Source: Mytilus californianus (taxonomy: Eukaryota > Mollusca > Bivalvia > Mytilida > Mytilidae). Taken from it: DNA of 64,000 nucleotides. A program made the position numbers and the translations under genes. Numbering within the stretch: position 1 is the first letter of the stretch; the number at the start of each line of letters is the position of its first letter. Shown piece after piece: positions 45,601 to 55,622 of this stretch. Where the stretch lies: positions 186,001-250,000 of the forward strand of contig NW_026262742.1 in assembly GCF_021869535.1 (NCBI RefSeq), read 5' to 3'. The notes beneath the pieces are model-generated. The model worked only from the letters and a program-made list of their open reading frames with translations, made no database searches and was not told where the DNA came from.

Positions 45601-48600
45601 ATTATTTTGTTCTATTAGACACAGTGTGTATATTTATTAATTATTAACTTTAGATGGTATCAATACAGAGTGTCAATATCAGCTAACAGGCCCATATATA
45701 ACGTATTGACTGAGTGAAAGTCCTTAATTTATATTTTACATATAACATATATGTAAATATAGCGTAGAAGGTCCAGTAACAACAACACTTTAAGGAATGC
45801 TCCAGTAATTTAATGAGATCGACATGTTTCGGTGGACCTTCTACATTTTATATTTTTATCGTAACGACCCTGCATACCCAAGGTATCCACTTTATAGAAT
45901 CTACTGACAGAAGATTTACCAGGCGTTGGTTCTCTTGTGTTTAAATATATGTAAATAATGTATTAGAAAAATCATGAAAATGGATTTCAATGTTCTTTCG
46001 GTGTATTTTTAAATTTGTTTGCAAGATTTTTAAACAAAACTAAAACATTTTCTTTCTGTTTAGGACAAATAAGAATGCAAAAGGAACGCATTTCAGTCTA
46101 ATTGCAAATTTTCTTTTCGTACTCTGCGAAGCATCCTCCATGATTGTTATGTGTGACGTCACAGATTTTTAACATTGACCCTCAATATACGTATACATAC
46201 AGATACATGAAATATTATTTGAAACGCGTGATCGTAATATTCAATGAAAACGGGAGAATACTACACCATATGTTATATTTCTATGTTTATGTACATGTAT
46301 ATAGGTATTAAAATTGAAATAGTTAATGTTGTACCTTGTAATCACATTTCAGATATCTTTTACTGTCTGACAGATCTTTCAGGATTTTACCACTATCAGA
46401 TTTGGGTATCTGTGACTGGCTTACAACTGAATTTAAGTCAGCAAAAGCTCTTCCACCTTCAACAATAAAATAATCTAGACCTTCCACTGACTTCTGAATG
46501 GAAGCTGGACAAGCTTGTAGAATCCTGTACATTGTACTATGCCCTAAAATAATTGACATATATAAATAAACAAAAAAAAATAATCAACTATTATTACAAA
46601 AATTGGATTAGTGGTATGCATCAATGAGACAACATCATATAAAGCAAATAGGCTAAAATGGTGATCAATATTTTAGGGTGTTTTTGTTTTTGTCTGAATG
46701 AGGTCATGTTCACCATACTTTTCCTACAAATCTAGAGTAGTTCATTTTACAATAATTGATATTCCTTTCTACAAAAAAAATATTATCACAATATATAACT
46801 AATTTTTTATGAAATTAAATGAGAAACTGTTTATATTTCTGCTTACATTTCATTTGAACAAATTTACATACACAATGTATATAAATTTTTGAAATCAATA
46901 ATGACTAGCAAAAATCATCCAATCTTTTTTATTTGTAGTTTATATCAACAATTATTAATTCATAGTGATTTTTATGATTTTTAATATTTATGATCCTAAA
47001 ATAATTAATTTTTTAAACAATGTATAATTTTTCCTACCTAAAGGATCAATGCTGTTTTCGTCACAGTACTGGTCATATTGTCTAACTATTGCTGCAGGTG
47101 CAATGCATCTAATGACATTTGGAGTAGGTATAACTTTACCAGTAGACAACTTCATTGTTTTTTCACCGAAGGGCATATCTTGTATGATGTTAGAGGATGT
47201 AATTAAATCAATAAAGCTTTCCACTCTTGCTGGGTCAATGGCTTTTCGAAAGTTTGAAATAGAAGGCATAGGTGCACCAATTCCATATTGCATGCCATGT
47301 TTTTTCGCAATATTATATCTGTACCGTGTTACTCCAGGTATCAGGTGGTTAACATAATTGTAAGACTTCTTTACTGCCAAAATTGAAAGCAATTGTCTTT
47401 GCAATGTCCACGTTTCAGTTGAATTGTATGCTTTCTGTATGGCTTCATCTAAAACATTGTCTTCTCTCTCAGCAGATGGTGTTATAAGTTCAAATAAATT
47501 ATCTCCCTCGCCAGGACAGATGGTATCAAGCATGGCATTTAAACATGTTTTAGTCTTTGAAATGTATCGCCGCTTGGTACGGTCACATGCATCTAACAAA
47601 TTTGACTGAATTTTTTTAACTGGAGATATGTCAACTTCAGCAAGAAAAGAGTTTAAAGCTCTTAAAGGATTCTTTACTCGAGATTCATTTGGAATATATG
47701 AACTACACTGGCTGCTACCTAAATTTTCTTCTGAGGATTCAAACATGTACATGGATGAGGTACTTTGACTGCTAACTGGATTTTCTTCATGCTCTTGTGA
47801 TGACTCAAAAAATTGTTCTTGTGTCTGTAAATATATAAAAAAATAAATAAAACATAACTAGGGTTAAGGCCAATAAGAGTGCATACGCTGAAATGTCTCG
47901 GCTTTTTTACTAATCATTGATATTATGTTGATAGTCCTAAATATAAAGCTTTACTACATGTACAACTATCACATAAACTTAACATGATTCAAGAAAATGA
48001 GATCAAGGTCATATAAACCAAACAAGAAATACATGTACATCTTACAATCATTCAATACACTAAATATAGCTGACCTATTGCTTATAATTTCAAAGAAAAA
48101 GACTTAACCAAGAAAACTAAACATTGACCAATGAACCATGAAAATGAGGTCAAGGTAAATGAACCATGCCAGGCAGACATGTACAGCTTACAATTCTTCC
48201 ATACACCAAGTATAGTTGACCTATTGAATATAGTATTAGAAAAAAAGACAAAAAACCCAAAAACTTAACTTTGACCTAAACCATGAAAATGAGGTCAAGG
48301 TCAGATGACACCTGCCAGATAGACATTTACACCTTACAATCATTCCATACACCAAATATAGTAGACCTATTGCATACAGTATGAGAAAAACAGACCAAAA
48401 CACAAAATTTTAACTATAACCACTGAACCATGAAAACGAGGTCAAGGTCATATGACACCTGCCAGTTGGACATGTACACCTTACAGTCCTTCCTTACCTC
48501 CGAATATACTAGACCTTTTGCTTATAGTATCTGAGATATGGACTTGACGACCAAAACTTAACCTGATGATTGTGTGCAGAGTTATGGCCCTTTGACTTAG

Positions 48601-51287
48601 AAAATTCACTTAAATTATCAATTTCGTCATGCTTGAATATATTGATTTGAAAATTAATATATAATTTCATCAAGACAAGTTACAGATCAAGTTCGAATTG
48701 TGTTCTGGTATGATGATTTTCTGCTGAGTTATGGTCCTTGGACTTAGAAAATTCACTTAAATAATCAGTTTTCAACCTTTTTTTTTCGTCGTGCTTGAAG
48801 ATATTGACTTGATATTTAATTTATAGTTTACACAAGTTCTAGATCAAGTTAGTATTGTGTTCCAATACAATGAATTTTTAACCAGTAGGGGACTATGTAT
48901 TGCCATGCAATACTCACAGAATGCTTGTTCATATTGTCCTTGTTATTCTAAATCATAATTTATATTCCAACTGTAAGTTGATATAACTGTCTTGCTTAAG
49001 AAAAAATGAAATTAATGAAATTTTAGTCGAAATAATTTTATATATCTATAGCTGATTTTCTTTAGTTAGTGATCACATTATCAACCAATGTGTCAATTAA
49101 GCAAACAATACTTTTTTTTAGGTTTGTTTGTAGTACTTACTAAACTTAAGTTTCAGTGCTGCACTTAGTTTTATCTCAATAGACTTTTAGCCTTCCTGGC
49201 CTATTTACTTAGTTCGAATAAAAAGTTAAAAACCTGTAAATGACATACCTGCCAACATTTCAAAATGCCCATTTGGGTTTTATGTGCAAGATGGCTCTCA
49301 TAGTCCTACAAAACCTTTAAAGGGGCCTTCAAATTTATTTAAATGTTGTTTGTTTGCTTCTTCATACTTTTACAATCCTACACCCATGATAAAATTGATT
49401 ATTTTGTTTTAAATTATGGTCAAAATTGCTCTTTCAAAATTTCCATTTAGGAGTCTACATGGGGGAAATCCCCCGCAAATAGTGACAGTTGGCAGGTATG
49501 AAATGAACTGCTACCCTCTTCTCTTTGCTTCATATTCAACATTCATATGACATATATATATGCAAAATAGTTCTATTTACTTACTTTCTCTGTCATTTCT
49601 GTTGACAACTGAACTATGCTGTGCAAATTTGTATCAAGTTCTTGACACTGAAAAAAAAATACATATATATGATTTTTGTTGTCTTAATATGAAATAAGAG
49701 TACTGTCAATTCAGAAATTATTGCATGCATTAATTTTTGTGATTTTTCAAGAATGATTGATTGATTGATTGTTGGTTGCTTAACGTCCAGTGGCAAATAT
49801 TTCATGCATATTCAGGACGAGAACAAGTTCACAATAAATACAATAGGTAGGATCTGTAATAGATTAAGGGATTACGGTCGGAGAAATTTAGACTGCCACG
49901 GGAAATGAGGGTATATTGGATAGGGACAGAAATTTAGCCTTGCAACAGGTCACCTACGGACCCCTCAAAGAGTTGTTGCAAGGGTTCTTAACGTGCAAAG
50001 AGCGTGGCACTCTCTTTACACGAGGCATCGGATTTAACGTCCCCATTCTGACCGGACGTGGCTGCAAATTTGTACATCCCGCACAGCCAAACGGACGCCC
50101 CACTTTAGCACGGGTTTTACTGCCGGTCGGAGGAAGACCAATGGTGACCATACTTCTATACCCCAGTCACCCTTGGGGTCTTTTTTTTCAAGAATGAAAA
50201 TAAATGTGTAACTATTGCGATTTCGAATAAAAACTGCACACAGATCTAGGCGAATTAGAATGCAAGTTCTTATTATTGCGATACCCATCCAGTCCATAGG
50301 TCACTGATGCCCAACTTGCACTATCATTTAGTCCATAGGTCACTGATGCCCAACTTGCACTATCATTTAGTCCATAGGTCACTGATGCCCAACTTGCACT
50401 ATCATTTAGTCCATAGGTCACTAATGCCCAACTTTCACTATCATTTAGTCCATAGGTCACTGATGCCCAACTTGCACTATTATTTAGTCCATAGGTCACT
50501 GATGCCCAACTTGCACTATCATTTAGTCCATAGGTCACTAATGCCCAACTTTCACTATCATTTAGTCCATAGTTCACTGATGCCCAACTTGCACTATCAT
50601 TTAGTCCATAGGTCACTGATGCCCAACTTGCACTATCATTTATTCCATAGGTCACTGATGCCCAACTTGCACTATCATTTAGTCCATAGGTCACTGATGC
50701 CCAACTTGCACTATCATTTAGTCCATAGGTCACTGATGCCCAACTTGCACTATCATTTAGTCCATAGGTCACTGATGCCCATATTGCACTATCATTTAGT
50801 CCATAGGTCACTGATGCCCAACTTGCACTATCATTTTCCATGTTCAGCTGACCATAAAGTTGGGGTAAAAATTTTCAATTGGTGATATATTTACAAAGAT
50901 AAAATCACACGCAAAATGTGTATTTAGTATTATGTTGATTAGACAACTAACTTGACAGTCATGAGTGACAAGTCTAAATTTTAAAGTAATTATAAGGCCT
51001 AAATATGATGCAGGATAATCAGTGTCAGTTATTAGTGTCTTTAATTTCGAGCTCACTATATATTATTATGAGTTATGAAAATTGATGAATCAATTATTGT
51101 TTAGAAACCGTACATTGTCAATATATAATTATATCTATAGGGAAAAAAAGACTGAATTATATTATTTTAAGCATGAATAGCTATTTTCTTTAACATACAT
51201 TTTCTAACCATGTTTCATCTGATAAATCCTTTCCATGTTCAATATGCTGTGGAGTCAAAAGTTTTTGTCTACAATTCCTGCAAATAG
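38923..51287 (-). CDS. Seven-exon gene for an uncharacterised protein with RNase H/DDE-like, C2H2 and GWAL domains (5' end not found)
   Basis: Seven minus-strand exons join: 51199-51287, 49585-49647, 47038-47824, 46335-46543, 44213-45007, 41885-42047, 38923-39680. All boundaries have AG acceptors and GT donors, and phases agree at every junction, giving about 954 codons to a TAA. Domains in order: CxxC start (ICRNCRQKLL); conserved middle (NAMLDTICPGEGDNLFELI, FGEKTMKLSTGKVIPTPNVI); QKSVEGLDYF and KRYLKCDYK; a Cys/His patch; a predicted RNase H-like fold with acidic residues in FIMVDWAMKF, YSDNAGCYK and DGKGPCDRK; a C2H2 finger; GWALKSRKAHVTFS to EEFLVPQQIASYFSR. I recognise the layout from unannotated proteins abundant in cnidarians and molluscs; function unknown, possibly transposase-derived. 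One in-frame TAA (44831-44833) is the only defect, so it may be a young pseudogene, a null allele or a sequence error. Confidence 0.83.
39870..41345 (+). mobile_element. Non-autonomous element with a tandem-repeat core, in intron 6
   Basis: Left part 'gctccgctgggcacagcttga', 'tacgaccgcagaggtgg', 'ggacacaacattcaaactt'; then two copies of a roughly 130-bp unit (40080, 40205); then six monomers of about 155 bp marked 'ccttccctttgtggtatgg' (40419, 40571, 40731, 40881, about 41034 and 41188). Spacings alternate about 152 and 160 and the sequence types alternate, so the basic unit is a dimer of about 311 bp. It ends with 'gacgacgacgccaacgtc' and a palindrome around 41310-41340 (ATACGACCGCAAAAAT ... 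TTTGCCGTCTTAT). Recognised as a bivalve family. Confidence 0.7.
41885..42047 (-). CDS. Exon 6
   Basis: Acceptor tatatttcttag; AIDSRGNKTYMCKVVEECES, then LKPTVKSIPNITSYTNFSYS and ESGLTVWKGFGIGK; ends in phase 1, donor GTAAAC. The open frame runs on past the donor, but the next exon only fits with this splice (GIGKGMNIPWSKV). Confidence 0.82.
42670..43440 (+). mobile_element. Element with four 168-bp tandem monomers, in intron 5
   Basis: Opens 'attataccccacacaacg' and closes 'acgtggggtatgtgagcgcg', so TATACCCCAC/GTGGGGTA may be short terminal inverted repeats. Monomers are marked by 'aacagaatttca' at 42767, 42936, 43103 and 43271 and by 'cgccccttttgaacttattt'-like blocks. 168 is divisible by three, which is why a repetitive open frame appears at 42947-43345; it is not a gene. 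Confidence 0.7.
43493..43905 (+). mobile_element. Solo PLE 3' end, in intron 5
   Basis: Close match to 7384-7795 ('gagttaagctatttcaattg', 'cctgtcctaagtcaggaatct', 'ttggatggagagttgtctca'). No RT upstream. Confidence 0.7.
43919..43946 (+). repeat. G-rich run, potential G-quadruplex
   Basis: Several runs of five or more G separated by single A or AT (GGGGGGGAGGGGGGATGGGG). It lies in intron 5, on the strand opposite to the transcript, so a quadruplex would form on the displaced strand. Confidence 0.6.
44213..45007 (-). CDS. Exon 5: RNase H/DDE-like domain, with an in-frame stop
   Basis: Acceptor ccttta-ttttttag; 265 codons in phase 0. Starts VHLETKSNIPDHCLSFALSD, then a Cys/His patch DCLEHSHNKGCQNC. 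A TAA at 44831-44833 follows LNDL, and the same frame then continues DKVDENLFDNM. The predicted fold has a first Asp in FIMVDWAMKFLPRKYREGQ (about 44664), strands around RGINWHIAVCL and LQTLTFVHFF, a second Asp in SFYSDNAGCYK (about 44413), and Asp/Lys in EAQDGKGPCDRKSSHIK (about 44317-44299). Ends GMKQ, donor GTATTA. The acidic residues sit where an RNase H-fold nuclease or transposase has its catalytic triad; this is my inference from secondary-structure reading. Confidence 0.82.
45764..45844. repeat. Short inverted repeat, in intron 4
   Basis: Perfect 12-bp arms GTAGAAGGTCCA and TGGACCTTCTAC enclose 57 bases. It could be a miniature hairpin element; no target duplication seen. Confidence 0.6.
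46335..46543 (-). CDS. Exon 4
   Basis: Acceptor aattattttag; completes a Gly codon, then HSTMYRILQACPASIQKSVE, GLDYFIVEGGRAFADLNSVV and DLSDSKRYLKCDYK, donor GTACAA. Phase 0 at its 3' end. Confidence 0.85.
47038..47824 (-). CDS. Exon 3: acidic repeat and conserved central region
   Basis: Acceptor tatatttacag. Begins TQEQFFESSQEHEENPVSSQ, with the related FESSEENLGSSQ following (a short internal duplication of a serine/acidic segment). Then RRYISKTKTCLNAMLDTICP, LDEAIQKAYNSTETWTLQRQ, IPGVTRYRYNIAKKHG, FIDLITSSNIIQDMPFGEKT and TPNVIRCIAPAAIVRQYDQY. Ends after SIDPL in phase 1, donor GTAGGA. Confidence 0.85.
47860..48560 (+). repeat. Tandem array of about 143-bp monomers, in intron 2
   Basis: Four diverged monomers marked 'gaaccatgaaaatgaggtcaa' (47995, 48140, 48275, 48425) and 'taca.cttacaatcattccat'. 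A diverged reverse copy lies at 53.93-54.25 kb. It joins directly to the 160-bp family that follows, so the two may be parts of one composite element. Confidence 0.7.
48570..48960 (-). repeat. 160-bp-family monomers with hairpin terminus, in intron 2
   Basis: Two monomers in the reverse orientation to 37.8 kb ('gagttatggtccttgg', 'attcacttaaataatcag'). Right end 'ccagtaggggactatg' followed by a hairpin GTATTGCCATGCAATAC. Confidence 0.62.
49244..49500. mobile_element. MITE with 13-bp terminal inverted repeats, in intron 2
   Basis: A 257-bp element with perfect ends CATACCTGCCAAC and GTTGGCAGGTATG, flanked by AAATGA on both sides (49238-49243, 49501-49506). Contains a GGGGGAAATCCCCC palindrome near the right end. 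Superfamily not assigned. Confidence 0.82.
49585..49647 (-). CDS. Exon 2 (63 bp)
   Basis: Acceptor ttttttttcag, 21 codons CQELDTNLHSIVQLSTEMTE plus K, consensus donor GTAAGT. Both junctions are phase 0. Small but with the strongest donor of the gene. Confidence 0.75.
49757..50183 (-). mobile_element. SINE-like element, copy H, full length with TSD, in intron 1
   Basis: Young-type copy in reverse (tail at left, head at right). Perfect 14-bp target duplication TTTTTCAAGAATGA (49743-49756 and 50184-50197). It is co-oriented with the host gene (both on the minus strand). Open frames within it are by-products. Confidence 0.95.
50292..50836 (-). repeat. 39-bp minisatellite, about 14 units, in intron 1
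   Basis: Unit AGTCCATAGGTCACTGATG followed by CCCAACTTGCACTATCATTT. Because 39 is 13 codons, both strands stay open: minus reads NDSASWASVTYGL repeated, plus reads MPNLHYHLVHRSL repeated. Variant units (CTAATG, TTTCAC, TATTTAG) recur in pairs, suggesting block duplication. There is no splice context joining it to the gene, and it lies between exons 1 and 2. I treat it as an intronic minisatellite. Confidence 0.9.
51199..51287 (-). CDS. Exon 1 of those found: cysteine pair
   Basis: Acceptor ttatttttcag, then two bases completing a codon begun in an unseen upstream exon, then ICRNCRQKLLTPQHIEHGKD and LSDETWLEN, donor GTATGT. The CxxC suggests the second half of a zinc-binding site whose first half lies upstream. 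No upstream exon ending in phase 1 could be identified to the right. Confidence 0.7.
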
Positions 51288-51786
51288 CTGAAAAATAAAT
51301 AGTCAAATTAATGCATGTGTTACAAATGTGCATTAACTTTGATTGATCTCTTTTAAAAGTAAAATATAGAAAACAAGAATGAACCCTATTTCTGGGTTAA
51401 AACGGCCAACAAATCATTTGCTTCTTTCATATTTAATGGAAACAAAATTTCCGACAACTTCATTTTTTTAGCATTAAGACCAATACTGGGGTGTACATCA
51501 TGTAATATCCATGATTACAAATGCACACCATTTGTTTTTAATAACACGTATAATAACATTTGTTAAAATAGAACAATGTGGACACTTTGGCATTCCATAC
51601 TTGTAGATACACAAGTATCTAAATTTAGTTGAAATAATGGGAGATAATCAGCGAGTGTGTACGTAAACAATATATATTACGCCTTTTACGGTAATATTCA
51701 TTTTTATGACCATGAAATGATTCTTTTATAACCGAATTTGATTAATTTCTATTTACTAGATTATAACCATAACCAAGTTTGAATTT

Positions 51787-52212
51787 GATTGATTGATTGA
51801 TTGTTGGTTGCTTAACGTCCAGTGGCAAATATTTCATGCATATTCAGGACGAGAACAATTTCACAATAAATACAATAGGTAGGTTCTGTAATAGATTAAG
51901 GGATTAAGGTCGGAGAAATTTAGACTGCCACGGGAAATGAGGGTATATTGGATAGGGACAGAAATTTAGCTTTGCAACAGGTCACCTACGGACCCCTCAA
52001 AGAGTTGTTGCAAGGGTCCTTAACGTGCAAAGAACGTGGCACTTTCTTTACACGAGGCATCGGATTTAACGTCCCCATTCTGACCGGACGTGGCTGCAAA
52101 TTTGTACATCCCGCACAGCCAAACGGACGCCCCACTTAAGCAAGGGTTTTACTGCCGGTCGGAGGAAGACCAATGGTGACCATACTTCTATTCCCCAGTC
52201 ACCCTTGGGGGT
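51787..52212 (-). mobile_element. SINE-like element, copy I, full length with TSD
   Basis: Young-type copy in reverse, just upstream of the first exon found. Perfect 11-bp target duplication AGTTTGAATTT (51776-51786 and 52213-52223). Confidence 0.94.
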
Positions 52213-52229
52213 AGTTTGAATTTAAAAAT

Positions 52230-52590
52230 GACTGAAATATTCAGTACTGAAATATGACTGAAATTTACAGTACTGAAAAATGACTGAAATATTCAGTACT
52301 GAAAAATGACTGAAATTTACAGTACTGAAAAATGACTGAAATTTTCAGTACTGAAAACAACTTTTTCTCAACATTACTAAAAATGATATATAAATTAATG
52401 TACTGAAAATACATGGGTAAGAAATGTACTGATTAGTGATGTTTCCTAAAAGTACTGTTTATATAGCGGGATTTAATGTACTGATTAGTGATGGTTCATA
52501 AAAGTACTGTTTATATAATGGCATTTAATGTACTGATTAGTGATGTTTCCTAAAAGTACTGTTTATATAGCGGCATTTAATGTACATGTA
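52230..52590 (+). repeat. Two adjacent short tandem arrays built on GTACTG
   Basis: First, about five units of 27 bp ('gactgaaatattcagtactga') to 52370, each with the palindrome CAGTACTG. Then three 52-bp units ('tgtactgattagtgatgttt ... ctgtttatatagcggcattt') at 52424, 52476 and 52528. Shared GTACTG words suggest that one array seeded the other. Confidence 0.8.
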
Positions 52591-52803
52591 AACGTTAGGC
52601 AAATTGTTGGTAGTGTAGGAGATTTTTTGGGACCAAGACAACCCAGTACCTCATTTCCTTTCCTTATTCTGTTGCTTTATAATAAATAGGATAAATTTTA
52701 TCTATCAAACATATTTTTAAAATAAACATGAATAAATTATTGACTATTAAATTCAGAAAATTATATTTGATCATATGTAAATAAAACAATATTTGATTGT
52801 AGT

Positions 52804-53581
52804 CAGTCAGGGGACTTACTTAAATGAGTGATTTTCTAAATCACTGATTCAAGTAACATTATGTCCATAAAGGTTAGAAGTAAGAGTTGTCTTTCTTTAA
52901 TAATCACCTATTTAAGTAGTACAAATTAATCACTAGACTAAGTGATTTAATTTTATTGTAGCTTTAAATATAGAATACTAATGATCCAGGAACCGATTAT
53001 GTTGCTAAAATTATCAGAACCAACATCTGTGTTGATAGGATGAGTGGGTCATGTCAGGTGATGACCTTGTACTAAATCTAGGATAATGACATAAAAATCA
53101 CTTGTTTAAGTATCATACCTTAATTTCCTACCAAAAAATCACTCCTTTAAGTATCATTATTTTAACAACCCCCACTAATTTCAACACCCCCGAACAGTGA
53201 AATTTTGATCGCGAACAGTAGAATTTTATTACATAATCTATAAGATGAAACCTTGAATTTTACAGGAAAAATACTCCCACTGCTGGGAAAAATCTGTTAA
53301 GAAAGTATCAGTTCATTATGTAAAGCCATTTTTATAGCATTTTTTCAACTAAAATAGAATTTGAAGCTAAATGATTGCATCGAAGGCATAAACCTTGCTG
53401 CTTAAAAGAAGCAAAAAGTTCATTTTTTTTCAATTTTACTATTTAAATGAAAAGATATTATCTAAACCTATGTGTTTAAAATTTTTGTAAAACTACAAAA
53501 TCACAATTTGTGACAAAACTTCGAATTTGCTACTTAAATAAGTGATTTAAAAATCACTTATTTCAATATGTCCCCTGACTG
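52804..53581. mobile_element. MITE with about 55-bp terminal inverted repeats and GTAGT target duplication
   Basis: A 778-bp element starting CAGTCAGGGGAC and ending GTCCCCTGACTG, flanked by GTAGT (52799-52803, 53582-53586). Each end has a sub-terminal palindrome (AGTGATTT...AAATCACT). Similar 'aatcact' plus 'ttaagta' words recur several times inside. No coding. Superfamily uncertain. Confidence 0.8.
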
Positions 53582-53929
53582 GTAGTAGGGCATCAATCAT
53601 AATAATCAATATTTTTAACATAAAAGACCAGGATACAAACCAAATGAGTGTATTATGACTAGCAGGCCTACCAGACTGTGCCTCATGTGCTGAGTCGGAT
53701 GAGACTTTGGCTTTGATGAATACTAGATTTAGTTGTTCTCGACTCATCTTTTGAAAAGGATATCAAGAGATAATAATCAAATTCTGTTCCATTGTTTTTA
53801 CTCATTTTGTTCATTGAATCAGCTTAAAATGCAAAAAAGGTTAATATTAAGATTTTTTTTGGACAAGTTAACAATTCCATTCGCACAAGTAAGGTGGTCA
53901 AGTCCTTATCCATATCCTTTAACTTTAAG
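53582..53929. other. Unassigned
   Basis: A minus-strand frame from 53747 (MSREQLNLVFIKAKVSSDSA) is open for 66 codons. It cannot supply the phase-1 donor needed by the exon at 51287, so I do not join it to the gene. Possibly a repeat-derived frame. Confidence 0.3.
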
Positions 53930-54250
53930 CAGTAGGTCATATATTTGGTGTATGAAGTGATTGTAAGGTATACATGTGCAACTGACAGGTATCATCTGAC
54001 CTTGACCTCAATTTCCTGGTTCATTGCACAATGTTTAGTTTTTGTGGTTGGGTCTATCTCTCAGATAATAGTAGCAATAAGGCCACTATATTGGTGTATG
54101 AAATGATTGAAAGCTGTATTTGCTTGACTGGTTAAACTGACCGTGACTTCATTTTCATGGATCATTATAATGGATCAAGTTTATGCGATAATTGTAGTAA
54201 AAGCGTCATATTTTCAATCATAAGTAAAGCAGGCATGACATTTGTGAATG
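53930..54250 (-). repeat. Diverged reverse copy of the 143-bp tandem family
   Basis: 'gaccttgacctcaatttcc', 'ttggtgtatgaaatgattg' and 'gtatacatgtgcaactgacag' mirror the monomers at 47.9-48.5 kb. About two monomers, much decayed. Confidence 0.5.
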
Positions 54251-55039
54251 TATCTTGTTGAAATATTTTCTATGCCAAAAAAATAGTATGTCATGTATGT
54301 GTGTTTCCAGGTGCATGTAAAAAAAATATAGGGTCAGAAGGTCAGGATATTTTCTTACTAATTTCATAGTGAAGTTCTTTGAACTTTTGTTCAAATGTTT
54401 TGAAGTTTGAAACTGTCATGAATGTTTGTATATCATGTATATATATTAGATTTATGGTTGTATTTATATAATCAAGTGTACTGCAAGCACACATTAGCTG
54501 GCCAATTGTTTATTAGCATTCATGTTCACAAATAGTGCAAATCAGGGACATATGCTAAGGAAGAATTTTTGATTTTTGATTTTTTTGTCAGAGCCGATAA
54601 ATCAGCAAATCGAAACACATCTTTTTTGTTGTTAGCCCTATTGAAAACTATAGTAAAGAGAGGGAAACACTTTGAATAGTAAAAATGATCAACACCATAA
54701 CATCTACAAATAAGTCACATGGCCAAAATCTTCAGTTGAGTTATTGCCTGTCAGTGAAGTTTTCTTTCTTTAATTTTATTATAGAAAAATAGAAACTTTA
54801 AAAAGCAAAAATGATGATCATGAGCTTTAGATTCTTTTCAAAATCCAGGTTGATTTGAAAAAGTTATAGAAATTTTTAAAGGTGACTGTCAGAATTTGGT
54901 TCAAACTGAAAATTGTAGCTTTTATACCTATTAATTAAATCCTTATGTTTGACAGCAATAAAACAAACTATAAAATAACCTTATCAATACATAATTTATA
55001 TAGATGGGCTGATTTAATAATTTTATGACCAGTCCAGAC
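54251..55039. other. No gene recognised
   Basis: AT-rich sequence without motifs, splice-flanked open frames or recognisable repeats. Confidence 0.4.
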
Positions 55040-55622
55040 TAAAGGAGTAGGTTCGATAACACCCTAAAACAGCCCTTATTTATAGCTACAATTTCAAATT
55101 AGAACTTATTGACCAATATCACAATGAATCATAGCTAATACAATGACTAGATAGAAAATATGTCTTTTTGTTGGAAAATTTACGTACTTGCGTTCTATTC
55201 ATGACGTCACAGATAGCACTCACTCAACAAAAATTCAATGAAAACGGGTAAATTTCCAACGATTTTTTGGACAGGAAACATAGAGCGCATGCGTCGTCGA
55301 CAAAAAAGCTTTTTTTAACAAAATGTGTGTTATCACATTTAACATATCTGACTTAAGTATTTAGTTTGTGGACGCCTGCACTCCATGTTTCCTAGGCCTT
55401 AATTTGTTTGAAATCTGGACGATTTGGTCTAATTTCGCAAAAATCTGTATTTTTGACCTATTTGGGATGTAAACATCAACACTTTAAAACAAAAACTTTG
55501 ACAAAAAAAGTTCTATTCAACTTTCTCACATGTCTTTCTATCCCTTTAAAACATTTATTATTTTGAAAAATTAAACTTAATAATCGGGGCCAAATATGAC
55601 CCTTACCGAACTTACTCCTTTA
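55040..55622. mobile_element. MITE-like element with TAAAGGAGT terminal inverted repeats
   Basis: A 583-bp segment bounded by TAAAGGAGTAGGTTCGATAA and, at the right, the reverse complement of TAAAGGAGTAAGTTCGGTAA (18 of 20 match). Contains 'catgacgtcacagatagca' and 'gcgcatgcgtcgtcgac', landmarks of a bivalve repeat. Target duplication not clear. A related short piece ('tgacgtcacag', 'attcaatgaaaacggg') lies at about 46.15-46.25 kb in intron 4. Confidence 0.65.

Noticed and set aside
50292-50836. CRISPR array
   Set aside because: Units are directly adjacent without unique spacers, and the genome is eukaryotic.
50212-50885. 209-codon and 192-codon repetitive proteins
   Set aside because: The repeat length is a multiple of three, so both strands are open by arithmetic. 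No splice context or homology supports a gene.
53547-53747. First exon of the seven-exon gene (MSREQLNL...)
   Set aside because: No GT donor leaves the single base needed to join the exon at 51287 in frame.
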